Assembly: GCA_009731375.1 (NCBI GenBank)
Contig: BJOX01000122.1
Coordinates: 370,471 to 408,176, forward strand
Length of the DNA: 37,706 nt
From: Paulinella micropora
Lineage: Eukaryota > Cercozoa > Imbricatea > Euglyphida
Direction of reading: 5' to 3'
Shown here: positions 1-11,373 of the stretch, one piece after another
Position numbering within the stretch: position 1 is the first letter of the stretch
How the letters are laid out: the number at the start of each line of letters is the position of its first letter
Position numbers and translations under genes: made by a program
Notes under the pieces: model-generated
What the model was told of the DNA's origin: nothing
Seen by the model: the letters and a program-made list of their open reading frames with translations, nothing else
Database searches by the model: none

Positions 1-406
<406 letters not shown>

Positions 407-449
407 AACCCCAGGTCCTGAGTACGATATGGAACGGTCGATAGGAAGG

Positions 450-481
<32 letters not shown>

Positions 482-637
482 CAGATATGTAGATAGATAG
501 ATAGATAGATAGATAGGTAGATAGATGTGTAGATGGATAGATAGATAGATAGATAGATAGATATGTAGATAGATAGATAGATAGATAGGTAGATAGATAG
601 ATAGATAGATAGGTAGATAGATAGGTAGATAGATAGG

Positions 638-671
<34 letters not shown>

Positions 672-697
672 TGTAGATAGATAGAAAGATAGATAGG

Positions 698-732
<35 letters not shown>

Positions 733-741
733 GAAACTAAA
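407..741 (-). repeat. (GATA)n block, reversed strand, with short unique junctions
   Basis: A roughly 42-bp unique junction containing CCCCAGGTCCTGAG is followed by GATA units with GGTA, GTGT and TGTA variants. An 11-base spacer, AAGAAACTAAA at 731-741, then switches back to TATC. The block is therefore an inverted tract between two TATC tracts and could fold on either neighbour. Confidence 0.95.
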
Positions 742-802
<61 letters not shown>

Positions 803-859
803 CATCTATCTATCTATCTATACATCTATCTATACATCTATCTATACATCTATCTATAC

Positions 860-921
<62 letters not shown>

Positions 922-927
922 ATATCT
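742..927 (+). repeat. (TATC)n microsatellite with TACATC variants
   Basis: TATC units with a short internal run in which TACA alternates with TCTATCTA around 817-862. It abuts the left edge of the R1 dispersed repeat directly. Confidence 0.95.
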
Positions 928-1278
928 GGGTGTGCTGGGCCCGTGGTGGGGTGGCTTATGTGTGCCTAGCCATACGCCTATAAGTCATATGCCGAAATAG
1001 CGACGGGAAGCACAATCCAGTTCCCTCAGGTGCCCTTTCTCGCTTGTCGAGCCCGGAATAAAACCCACAGTGCTCTGTCGGTTTATACTAGACTGTCGAA
1101 CAATCTCGAAACTCCATCTGCGTACTGGGTCCTCTGTAATGGAGGTGGGAGCTCGTTCTGCAAGGGGCGCTTATGGAACGAGCCCTGGCCCCGCCTGATA
1201 TTAGGGAGCTTTGGTATCGCCTGTATCAGTCCCTTCCGTGCAAACATCACAGCTTAGCTGGGCATCGGGTTAATACTT
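928..1278 (+). repeat. Dispersed repeat R1, copy 1
   Basis: A 351-bp non-microsatellite segment repeated in the same orientation at 4773-5124. By eye the copies differ at about a dozen positions including one single-base indel, so they are roughly 97% identical. Both end at the same point, just after GGGTTAATACTT, and unrelated sequence follows, so this is a real element edge. Both have (TATC)n on the left. Read on the minus strand the element would carry a 3' (GATA)n tail, which would suit a short retroelement. It has no credible ORF, and I could not find clear pol III boxes. The family is not recognised. Confidence 0.85.
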
Positions 1279-1600
1279 CACGGGTTTTCCGGGCGATTCC
1301 CGGGGACTGGCAAAACTTTCGCGGGTTTCCGGGCGATTCCCCGGGGACTTTCAAAACTTTCGCGGGTTCTGCGGGTGATCTCCCGGGGACTTGAAAAAAC
1401 TTTCGCGGTTTCTGCGGGTGATTTCCCGGGGACTTGCAAAAACTTTCGCGGTTTCTGCGGGTGATTCCCCGGGACTTGCACAACTTTCGCGGTTTTTGCG
1501 GGCGATTCCCCAGGGACTTGGCCTGTATGAAGGCGGCAAAAAATTTTGCGGTTTTTGCGGGCGATGTCCCGAGGACTTGCCACGTGGTATGTCGGTTGTC
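1279..1600 (+). repeat. G/C-rich minisatellite M1, about seven 41-43 bp units
   Basis: Units share GCGGG(T/C)GATTCCC, then CGGGGACTT, then AAAACTTTCGCGG. About five units are regular. The last two diverge and carry an insertion (GGCCTGTATGAAGGCGGC near 1520-1537). Unit length is not a multiple of three, so similar Pro/Arg/Lys-rich peptides appear in all frames; this is repetition, not coding evidence. A near-identical inverted copy lies at 20350-20672. Confidence 0.93.
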
Positions 1601-1611
1601 TGCCTTGTGAC

Positions 1612-1651
<40 letters not shown>

Positions 1652-1653
1652 TT
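1612..1653 (+). repeat. (ATT)n tract between M1 and SINE A1
   Basis: About 40 bp of pure ATT between the minisatellite and the tRNA-like head of SINE A1. The inverted copy at 20297-20338 has the same tract length. Confidence 0.95.
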
Positions 1654-1811
1654 GACACCGTGATAGCCCAGTGGTCAAGTTCTACCATCTGGGCCCTGTC
1701 GCCAGTTCGATTCCCGTCGGTGCCACCAGTATTTTCATTGAACATACCGATCCGTCTGGACCAGTATTTTCATTGAACATACCGGCCCGTCTGGAAGTGT
1801 TGGAACTGCCC
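1654..1811 (+). mobile_element. SINE family A, copy A1 (tRNA-derived head, cut by gap)
   Basis: The 5' part looks like a tRNA. TAGCCCAGTGG at 1664-1674 fits the pol III A-box pattern TRGYNNARNGG, and AGTTCGATTCC at 1704-1714 is a near-perfect B box. The sequence ACACCG at 1655-1660 can pair with CGGTGC around 1718-1723 like an acceptor stem. Downstream is a 23-bp duplication (1726-1748 and 1761-1783) and then a body shared with the other copies. The 3' part is lost in the N gap. Related copies: 2556-2732, 18864-19131, 19291-19531 and 20033-20296. A functional tRNA is unlikely because the T and anticodon stems are imperfect. Confidence 0.85.
1664..1714 (+). promoter_or_regulatory. Internal pol III promoter-like A and B boxes of SINE A1
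   Basis: The A box is 1664-1674 and the B box 1704-1714, with 29 bases between them, close to tRNA spacing. The same boxes are intact on the minus strand at 2671-2721 and 19070-19120. Activity is inferred from motif fit only. Confidence 0.65.
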
Positions 1812-2555
1812 NNNNNNNNNNNNNNNNNNNNNNNNNNNNNNNNNNNNNNNNNNNNNNNNNNNNNNNNNNNNNNNNNNNNNNNNNNNNNNNNNNNNNNNNN
1901 NNNNNNNNNNNNNNNNNNNNNNNNNNNNNNNNNNNNNNNNNNNNNNNNNNNNNNNNNNNNNNNNNNNNNNNNNNNNNNNNNNNNNNNNNNNNNNNNNNNN
2001 NNNNNNNNNNNNNNNNNNNNNNNNNNNNNNNNNNNNNNNNNNNNNNNNNNNNNNNNNNNNNNNNNNNNNNNNNNNNNNNNNNNNNNNNNNNNNNNNNNNN
2101 NNNNNNNNNNNNNNNNNNNNNNNNNNNNNNNNNNNNNNNNNNNNNNNNNNNNNNNNNNNNNNNNNNNNNNNNNNNNNNNNNNNNNNNNNNNNNNNNNNNN
2201 NNNNNNNNNNNNNNNNNNNNNNNNNNNNNNNNNNNNNNNNNNNNNNNNNNNNNNNNNNNNNNNNNNNNNNNNNNNNNNNNNNNNNNNNNNNNNNNNNNNN
2301 NNNNNNNNNNNNNNNNNNNNNNNNNNNNNNNNNNNNNNNNNNNNNNNNNNNNNNNNNNNNNNNNNNNNNNNNNNNNNNNNNNNNNNNNNNNNNNNNNNNN
2401 NNNNNNNNNNNNNNNNNNNNNNNNNNNNNNNNNNNNNNNNNNNNNNNNNNNNNNNNNNNNNNNNNNNNNNNNNNNNNNNNNNNNNNNNNNNNNNNNNNNN
2501 NNNNNNNNNNNNNNNNNNNNNNNNNNNNNNNNNNNNNNNNNNNNNNNNNNNNNNN
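1812..2555. other. Assembly gap (744 N)
   Basis: Unknown sequence. SINE A1 enters from the left and A2 from the right, both with their 3' ends toward the gap, so the missing part probably includes two opposed (ATT)n tails. Confidence 0.99.
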
Positions 2556-2732
2556 CCCGTGAGGGGAGTACGAAGAATTGACGATAGGCTCTAATGACAC
2601 CCCCGCAAGGGCAGTTCCAACACTTCCAGACGGACCGGTATGTTCAATGAAAATACTGGTGGCACCGACGGGAATCGAACTGGCGACAGGGCCCAGATGG
2701 TAGAACTTGACCACTGGGCTATCACGGTGTCC
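2556..2732 (-). mobile_element. SINE family A, copy A2 (minus strand, 3' end in gap)
   Basis: Matches A3 and A5 on the minus strand. The head ends at 2732, with the B box at 2671-2681 and the A box at 2711-2721 (reverse complement). It has one copy of the 23-bp internal unit where A1, A3 and A5 have two, so it represents a different or older subfamily form. An irregular (ATA)n tract adjoins the head at 2733-2762. Confidence 0.85.
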
Positions 2733-3057
2733 AAAAATAATATAATAATAATAATAATAATAAGATTTCCTGAAAAGCCTGGTCTGTGGTGCGCTTTTTG
2801 CTACTTCTCACACCCCACCCAGAACCCGGAAATATGCCACGCAGCCGCCATGACCTCCAGCCATCATGAGCGGGCTCAAAAGCTATGGCGATGACATAAC
2901 TTGCTGGCTCAAAGTTAGCTAGGACTGAGGACTCTTCTTGCATGTGCATTCAAACGCCCATGGCTCAAACATTGTGTGGTGCTGGCTCGCTTAGTCAAAC
3001 GAAGCCTTGGCTCACGACCGTCTTGGTGGTGTAGAACGGGCCTTTACATACTGTAAG
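2733..3057. other. (ATA)n then ~290 bp of unique sequence
   Basis: After a short (ATA)n, 2763-3057 is non-repetitive with no recognisable gene. It contains CACACCCCACCCAGAACC and, near 3029-3038, GGTGGTGTAG, which faintly recall the ends of family D elements. I see no splice-site pattern or convincing ORF. Confidence 0.5.
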
Positions 3058-3447
3058 CTGAAGTGACAAAATTTCGGCCAGAGCAAATCAGCCCGTAATA
3101 ACGGTACATTTGTTGTTCAGAGTTGCGAGGGATTTCGGGCAGCCGGTAACAACGGTACATTTGCTGTCCACAAATAAAAGTTTAGCGCAGAATTCCCCGT
3201 ATTTTACGATTTGGCCGAAAGTTGAAGTGGCGGAAATTTTTCACTTGGCCTTGAGGACAAGTGAAAAATTTCGGCCACCTCAAATTTTGGGAAAAAAAAA
3301 CGCATATTGCGGTGAAAAGACTAGGGAAGATTTCCGACCACCCAAAGTTTTATGCAAAAACAACGTATTCTGCGGTGAAAAATCATATAACTAGCCGAAA
3401 TATTTGACATAGCCGGAATTTTTCACTAGGCCTTACCTGGCGAATCT
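3058..3447 (+). repeat. Dispersed fold-back-rich repeat, family C, copy C1
   Basis: A non-microsatellite segment rich in TTTCGGCC and its partial reverse complement. Its left ~195 bp match 20861-21066 on the opposite strand, and its right ~110 bp match 15780-15900 in the same orientation. The paired blocks share GTAATAACGGTACATTTG and TTGCGGTGAAAAGACTAGG. A strong hairpin lies at 3224-3281. No coding potential; possibly a degraded non-autonomous DNA transposon. Confidence 0.75.
3224..3281 (+). repeat. 24-bp inverted repeat hairpin within C1
   Basis: The left arm 3224-3247 and right arm 3258-3281 pair at 22 of 24 positions across a 10-base loop. The arms include GGAAATTTTTCACTTG and its complement. 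Confidence 0.9.
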
Positions 3448-3833
3448 GCTCATGGAACAGCCGGGTTAGCTTAGGTGGCAGCAAAACCCTCCGGCCCAAG
3501 TCAATGAAATCCCTGACGTACGTACATACAGACATACATACATACATACATACATACATACATACGTACGTACGTAAAATCGATGAAATCACTGACATAC
3601 ATACTTGACATGTCTTACGTACATACATACATACGTACATACGTACATATATACATATATACATATATACATATATACATACATACATACATACATACCC
3701 CTGAATACATACATGAAACTTCTTACACATACATACATACATACATACATACATACATACATACATACATACATGTATGCATACATGCATGCATGCATAC
3801 ATGCATACATACATACATGCATACATACATACA

Positions 3834-3867
<34 letters not shown>

Positions 3868-4165
3868 CATGCATACGAACATGCATACAAACATACATGC
3901 ACACATACATGCATACACACATGCATGCATACACACATGCATACATACATGCATACATACATGCATACATACATGCATGCATATATGCATACATACCATA
4001 CATACATACATAAACATACATGCATACATACATACGTACGTACGTACATACGTACGTGTACGTGTACGTAGGTACGTACGTGTACGTACATACGTGTACG
4101 TGTACGTACGTACGTACGTTTGTACATACATACATACATACATACATACATACATACATACAGAC
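3448..4165 (+). repeat. (ACAT)n/(CATA)n array with ACGT and GCAT variants
   Basis: A ~60-bp unique lead precedes long (ACAT)n with blocks of ACGT (3564-3575 and 4033-4117) and GCAT. A short module, GATGAAATC followed by CTGAC, occurs at about 3503-3517 and 3581-3595. Open frames here encode only Tyr/Ile/His/Thr or Met/Tyr/Val/Cys repeats. Confidence 0.93.
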
Positions 4166-4304
4166 CTATCTTTGTAGACTACAGGGGCCTGCCAGGTGTG
4201 GCTTTCATCTCCTATGATAGATAGATAGATAGATATGTTATATATATATATATGTATATATATGATATCCATTTTCCACCTTAGGAGATGATAGCCACGC
4301 CTGA

Positions 4305-4391
<87 letters not shown>

Positions 4392-4446
4392 GTAGACTAC
4401 AGGGCCCTGCCAGGCGTGGGTATCATCTCCTATGATAGATAGACAA

Positions 4447-4477
<31 letters not shown>

Positions 4478-4516
4478 TCAGGCGTGGCTATCATCTCCTA
4501 AGGTGGACAATGGAGA
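4166..4516. repeat. Inverted-repeat module cluster in (TATC)n/(GATA)n
   Basis: The module with GTAGACTACAGG and GCGTGG, then ATCATCTCCTA, occurs on the plus strand at 4172-4214 and 4390-4434. An inverted pair lies at 4269-4308 and 4474-4513, matching at 39 of 40 positions. The arms flank (TATC)n and (GATA)n, so the 245-bp region could fold into one long hairpin. A TA-rich stretch lies at 4239-4264. Confidence 0.9.
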
Positions 4517-4535
4517 TGGAGATGGAGATTATCTA

Positions 4536-4628
<93 letters not shown>

Positions 4629-4664
4629 CACCTATCTATCTATCTACCTATCTATCTATCTATG

Positions 4665-4745
<81 letters not shown>

Positions 4746-4772
4746 GACAGACAGAGAATTAGGGGATGGTGT
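4517..4772 (+). repeat. (TATC)n microsatellite beside R1 copy 2
   Basis: Opens with GGAGAT units, then long TATC with a few CACC, TACC and TGTA variants. It ends in GACAGACAGAGAATTAGG, 25-30 bp absent next to R1 copy 1. Confidence 0.93.
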
Positions 4773-5124
4773 GGGTGTGCTGGGCCCGTGGTGGGGTGCC
4801 TTATGTGTGCCTAGCCGTACGCCTATAAGTCACATGCCGAAATAGCGACGGGAAGCACAATCCTGTTCCCTCAGGGTGCCCTTTCTCGCTTGTTGAGCCC
4901 GGAATAAAACCCACAGTGCTCTGTCGGTTTATACTAGACTGTCGAACAGTCTCGAAACTCCATCTGCTTACTGGGTCCTCTGTAATGGAGGTGGGAGCTC
5001 GTTCTGCAAGGGGCGCTTATGGAACGAGCCCTGGCCCCGCCTGGTACTAGGGAGATTTGGTATCGCCTGTATCAGTCCCTTCCGTGCAAACATCACGGCT
5101 TAGCTGGGCATCGGGTTAATACTT
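4773..5124 (+). repeat. Dispersed repeat R1, copy 2
   Basis: A 352-bp partner of 928-1278 in the same orientation, with one extra G near 4877. The right boundary is the same GGGTTAATACTT. Sequence to the right is unrelated to that after copy 1, which supports dispersal rather than simple tandem duplication. Confidence 0.85.
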
Positions 5125-5187
5125 TACCCACAGACTTCCTTGGTTGACGAAATCAGAAGCTCCTTTTTTCTGACATTAGTCGATATC
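5125..5187 (+). repeat. Dispersed 47-bp module E, copy 1
   Basis: After a short unique stretch, 5141-5187 (GTTGACGAAATCAGAAGC, then TGACATTAGTCGATATC) recurs inverted at 24788-24834 with 45 of 47 positions identical. Both copies sit directly beside tetranucleotide repeats. Confidence 0.85.
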
Positions 5188-5201
5188 TCATCTATCTATC
5201 C

Positions 5202-5294
<93 letters not shown>

Positions 5295-5368
5295 ACTGAC
5301 TGACTAACTGTCTGATGGAGATGGAGATGGAGATGGAGGACGAGGTGGAGAGGGAGAGGGAGATGGAG

Positions 5369-5437
<69 letters not shown>

Positions 5438-5516
5438 ACTGACTGACTAACTGTCTGATGGAGATGGAGATGGAGATGGAGGACGAGGTGGAGAGGGAGA
5501 GGGAGATGGAGATCTC

Positions 5517-5580
<64 letters not shown>

Positions 5581-5668
5581 ACTGACTGACTAACTGTCTG
5601 ATGGAGATGGAGATGGAGATGGAGGACGAGGTGGAGAGGGAGAGGGAGAGGGAGATGGAGATGGGGAT
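5188..5668 (+). repeat. Three-unit higher-order repeat of (TATC)n plus GGAGAT-rich module
   Basis: Each unit is a (TATC)n tract, then CTAACTGACTGACTAACTG, then a purine-rich block of GATGGA and GAGGGA units. Units end near 5370, 5513 and 5660. The modules are almost identical while the (TATC)n tracts differ in length. Confidence 0.93.
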
Positions 5669-5930
5669 GAGGATGAGGATGAGAATGCGGATGAGGATGA
5701 TGATGAGATGCGATGAGATGAAATGGGGATGAGCGTGAGGATGAGAATGCAGATGAGGATGAGAATGAAATGAGATGAGATGAGATGGGATGAGATGAGA
5801 TGAGATGAGATGAGATGAGATGGGATGAGATGAGATGAGATAAGATGAGATGAGATGAGATTAGATGAGATGAGAGAAGACGAGATGAGATGAGATGAGA
5901 TGAGATGAGAGAAGATGAGAGAAGATGAGG
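5630..5930 (+). repeat. (GATGA)n/(GAGAT)n purine-rich tract
   Basis: About 270 bp of pentanucleotide GATGA and related GATGAG units with occasional AAATG and GAATG changes. The complementary strand is a pyrimidine tract with TCATC and CTCAT repeats. Confidence 0.92.
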
Positions 5931-6005
5931 TAAACGTTACCACTCTTATACTCCTCTTCTCGCCTGGAGGATCGCCCTACCACCGAGCCTTTGGGAAGAG
6001 AAGAA

Positions 6006-6074
<69 letters not shown>

Positions 6075-6111
6075 AAAAAAAAAAAAAAAAAAAAAGGGGG
6101 ANNNNNNNNNN
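5931..6111 (+). other. Unique 77 bp, 66-G homopolymer, A run and 10-N gap
   Basis: Unique sequence is followed by 66 consecutive G (6008-6073), 22 A, 5 G, one A and ten N. A G run beside an A run and a gap of fixed size 10 suggests sequencing or assembly trouble, so the run length should not be trusted. Confidence 0.85.
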
Positions 6112-6256
6112 AACAACAACAACAACAAGAATAACAACAAGAAGAACAAGAACAACAAGAAGAACAACAAGAAGAACAACAAGAACAACAAGAACAACAA
6201 CAACAAGAGCAACAAGAACAACAACAATAATGATAACAACAACGACAACGAAATTG
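6112..6256 (+). repeat. (AAC)n/(AAG)n mosaic
   Basis: Trinucleotide units alternate AAC and AAG with a few AAT, GAT and GAC. Repetitive Thr/Arg frames are artefacts. Confidence 0.92.
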
Positions 6257-7482
<1,226 letters not shown>

Positions 7483-7560
7483 GTGTACCATTATCAAGAA
7501 GAAATAGGCAACTCGGGAGCTAGCCGGTCGTACCTGAGTGATTATATCTTGTAGTATAGT
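7483..7560. other. Short unique island
   Basis: About 75 bp of ordinary sequence containing GAAGAAATAGGCAACTCGGG. No gene or known signal is visible. Confidence 0.6.
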
Positions 7561-8278
7561 AGAGTATAGTATATTCATTACATTAAATTACATTACATTA
7601 CATTACATTACATTACATTTATATTACATTACATTACATTACATTAAATTACATTACATTACATGATATGTTATGTTATGTTATGTTATGTTATGTTGTG
7701 TTATGTGTTATGTTATGTTATGTTAATGTTAATGTTAATGTTGATGTTAATTTGATGTTATGTTATGTTATATTATGTTTTGTTATATTATATTATATTA
7801 TATTATATTATATTATATTATATTATATTATATCATATATTATATTATATTATATTATATTATATTATATTATATTATATTATATTATATTATATTATAT
7901 TATATTATATTATATTATATTATATTATATTATATTATATAATGTAAAATATTACATTATATTACATTATATTATATTATATTATATTATATTATATTAT
8001 ATTATATCATATTATATTATATTATATTATATTATATTATATATTATATTATATTATATTATATTATATTATATTATATTATATTATATTACATTACATT
8101 ATATTATATTATACTATATTACTATTATTTTATATTATTTATGTTATGTTATGTTATGTCATGAGTCATGATATGTCATGTTATGTTATGTTATGTCATG
8201 TTATGTTATGTTATGTTATTGTTATGTCATGTCATGCCATGTTATGTTCTATCATGTTATGTCATGTTATGTGAGGTG
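7561..8278 (+). repeat. Pentanucleotide block: (ACATT)n, (TTATG)n, (TTATA)n, (TTATG/TCATG)n
   Basis: Pentamers change in blocks: ACATT to about 7660, TTATG to about 7780, TTATA to about 8110, then TTATG and TCATG to 8278. Neighbouring pentamers differ by one base, so this looks like one satellite drifting by substitution followed by local expansion. Confidence 0.95.
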
Positions 8279-8552
8279 AGGCCATTTCTACACCACCCGG
8301 ATTTTCCGGGTTCCCGGTGTGAAAGTGCCACCGCAGACTGGGTTTTCCAGCCGCAAAAAAACCAGAAAGTGGCACCAGAAACCCGGAAATCTGGGTGGGT
8401 TAGAACAGTCTCTTTATCGATCACCTCCACAAAATGTGGTCAGGTCACCGATAAAACTACATATGCGGCGTGCCAAATTTGACGTGTTTTGCGGGCTCGC
8501 CGGCCCGTCCCGGCTCGCCCGCAAAACACGTCAATTTTTTTGGTAAACCGCA
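8279..8552 (+). repeat. Palindromic dispersed repeat, family D, copy D1
   Basis: Two fold-back parts. The first (about 8285-8410) has CTACACCACCC at one end and GGGTGGGTTAGAAC at the other, with CCCGG pairing inside. The second has a hairpin with arms 8480-8503 and 8510-8533 pairing at 22 of 24 positions around GCGGGC. Between them is a small CCACA-AAA-TGTGG hairpin. The core recurs at 23346-23505 (same strand) and 14090-14470 (opposite strand). The structure suggests a MITE-like or fold-back element; no ORF. Confidence 0.82.
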
Positions 8553-8690
8553 TAATATACTAATAATACCCGGTGGATGCCGTAGAAGCGCGCCAGCAGT
8601 GTGTGAGGGTTGCGTAAAATGTGTGAGACATAACGGGGAAGCATCTTGAGTAAGACACTGGCCTGAAGAGATTAGGTGGAGGTAGGTGGA
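8553..8690. other. Unique island right of D1
   Basis: About 130 bp of unique sequence including CGGTGGATGCCGTAGAAGC. No recognisable gene or signal. Confidence 0.55.
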
Positions 8691-8741
8691 TAGGTAGGTG
8701 GATAGGTAGGTAGGTAGGTAGGTAGGTAGGTAGGTGGAGAC

Positions 8742-8777
<36 letters not shown>

Positions 8778-8786
8778 GGATGGATG

Positions 8787-8830
<44 letters not shown>

Positions 8831-8932
8831 GATAGATAGATACATAGATAGATAGGTAGATAGATAGATAGATAGATACCTCTTGTGGGGAGACGGTCTT
8901 GATCATGAACTTGTATATATATATATATACAT

Positions 8933-8975
<43 letters not shown>

Positions 8976-9260
8976 CCTCTTGTGGGGAGACTGTCTTGAT
9001 CATGAACTTGTTGTCATGAGAGAAGAAAAAGAACTCACCTGCATAGATAGATCATGAATAAAGAGATAGATAGAAAGATAGATGGATAGATGGATGGATG
9101 GATGGATGGATAGATAGATAGATAGATAGATAGATAGAATGTATCGCTTGTTGTCGTGAGAGAAGAAAAAAAAAAAAAACAAAAAAAAAAATCACCTAGA
9201 TTGTATAGATACATTATACATACATAAGATTAGACTACTTGAGAGGTTGATAGGTCCATA
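8691..9260 (-). repeat. (GATA)n/(GGTA)n array with two repeated modules
   Basis: (GGTA)n then (GATA)n with GGAT variants. A module CTCTTGTGGGGAGAC, then GTCTTGATCATGAACTTG, occurs at about 8879-8912 and 8976-9009. A second, CTTGTTGTCATGAGAGAAG and its CGTGAG variant, occurs at about 9006 and 9147. The GGGGACGGTCTTGGTC modules at 16.2-16.6 kb resemble the first. Confidence 0.88.
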
Positions 9261-9313
9261 TATATATCTATATATATATATATATATTATATATATATAT
9301 GTATGTATGTATG

Positions 9314-9379
<66 letters not shown>

Positions 9380-9443
9380 GATAGATAGATAGATAGATAG
9401 ATAACCACTCTTGGAGTTGGTTTGGAATTCTAGGTATTGGAAC
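9261..9443 (+). repeat. (TA)n, (TAA)n and (GATA)n compound with short unique end
   Basis: TA-rich repeats and (TATG)n, then about 60 bp of TAA at 9317-9379, GATA at 9380-9402, and unique sequence containing CTTGGAGTTGGTTTGG. Confidence 0.9.
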
Positions 9444-10255
9444 TCCCCTACACATACATAAAATACATACATAACATACATAACATACATACATACATAC
9501 ATACATACATACATACATACATTAGATTACATTACATTACACACATACCGCACACACTCAGTTGGTACAGGGCCAAAGGGTATACATACATACATACATA
9601 CATACATACATACATACTTAACATACATACATACATACATAAATACATACATACATACATACATAACATACATAACATACATGCATAAATACATACATGC
9701 ATACATACATACATACATACATACATACATACATACATACATACATACATACATACATACATACATACATACATAACATAACATTACATACATACCGCAC
9801 ACGCTCAGCTGGTACAGGGCAGCGTCGCATACATACGTACATACGTACATGTATACATACATACATACATACATACACACATACATAAATGAATACATAC
9901 ATACATACATACATTACATTACATTACATACATACATACATACATACATACCGCACACGCTCAGCTGGTACAGGGCAGCGTCGCATACATACATACATAC
10001 ATACATACATACATTACATACATGACATTACATACATACCGCACACGCTCAGCTGGTACAGGGCAGCGCAGCATACATACATACATACATACATACATAC
10101 ATACATACATACAAACATACATACATTACATTACATTACATTACATTACATTACATTACATACATACCGCACACGCTCAGCTGGTACAGGGCAGCGTCGC
10201 ATACATACATACATACCGCACACGCTGAGCTGGTATAGGGCAGCGTCGATGCCGA
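9444..10255 (+). repeat. Higher-order array X: six GCTGGTACAGGGC modules in (CATA)n
   Basis: The module ACCGCACACGCTCAGCTGG, then TACAGGGCAGCGTCGCA, starts near 9548, 9794, 9950, 10038, 10167 and 10215. Between copies are (CATA)n and (CATTA)n of variable length. The first copy diverges after GGGCC. The last joins directly to array W through GATGCCGAAGCGGCGACG. Confidence 0.94.
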
Positions 10256-11180
10256 AGCGGCGACGAATATGACGAAAAACATTCGGCGCATAGTCTGTAT
10301 GTATGTATGTTTGTATGTATGTATGTATGACGAATATGACGAAAGACATTCGGGCCATAGTCTGTCTGTATGTATGTATGTATGTATGTATGTACGACGA
10401 ATATGACGAAAAAACATTGGGAGAGTAGTCTGTATGTATGTATGTATGTATGACGAATATGACGAAAGACATTCGGGCCATAGTCTATATGTATGTATGT
10501 ATGCATGTATGTATGTAAGTATGAATGTATGTATGTATGTATGTATGTATGTATTTATGTATTTATGTACGACGAATATGACGAAAAACATTTGGAGAGT
10601 AGTCTGTATGTATGTTTGTATGTATGTGTGTATGTATGTATGTATGTATGTATGACGAATGTGACGAAAAACATTAGGGGCATAGTCTGTATGTATGTAT
10701 GTATGTATTTATGTACGACGAATATGACGAAAAACATTGGGAGAGTAGTCTGTATGTATGTATGTATGTATGTATGTATGTATTTATGTACGACGAATAT
10801 GACGAAAAACATTAGGGGCATAGTCTGTATGTATGCATGTATGTATGTATGTATGTATGTATGTATGTATTTATGTATTTATGTACGACGAATATGACGA
10901 AAAACATTGGGAGAGTAGTCTGTATGTATGTATGTATGTATGTATGACGAATGCGACGAAAAACATTAGGGGCATAGTCTATAGTTATGTGTGTATGTAT
11001 GTACGTATGTATGTATGTATGTATGTATGTATGTATGTATGTCTTATGCATGTATGCATGTATGTATGTATGTATGCATGTATGTATGTATGTATGCATG
11101 TATGTATGCATGTATGCATGCATGTATGTATGTATGTATGTATGACGAATGTGACGAAACACATTCGGGGCATTCTGTAT
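10256..11180 (+). repeat. Higher-order array W: eleven GACGAATATGACGAAAAACATT modules in (TATG)n
   Basis: Modules begin near 10260, 10329, 10398, 10453, 10571, 10654, 10719, 10793, 10888, 10948 and 11146. Two subtypes differ after CATT: one continues to (G)GCATAGTC, the other to GGGAGAGTAGTC. From 10329 to 10948 they alternate without exception. Spacers are (TATG)n with TTTATG and GCATG variants. Confidence 0.94.
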
Positions 11181-11207
11181 GTATAAGTCTGTATGCATGT
11201 ATGTATG

Positions 11208-11238
<31 letters not shown>

Positions 11239-11339
11239 CGTTGAAGCAAAAAGTGTATGTATGTATGTATTTATGTGTGTATGTATGTATGTATGTAAAT
11301 ATGTATGTATGTAACGTTGAAGGAAACAGTGTATATATG

Positions 11340-11373
<34 letters not shown>

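Noticed and set aside
1061-1066. AATAAA polyadenylation signal in R1
   Set aside because: A single hexamer without a transcript or gene in front of it is expected by chance.
928-1278. R1 as an rRNA or snRNA gene
   Set aside because: GGCATCGGGTTAATAC suggested a structured RNA, but no rRNA or snRNA core motif could be matched and it is a dispersed repeat.
1247-1678. 143-codon Pro/Arg/Lys-rich frame over minisatellite M1, also at 20272-20784
   Set aside because: Similar peptides appear in other frames because units are 41-43 bp. The start lies in the SINE head and the frame crosses (AAT)n as poly-Asn.
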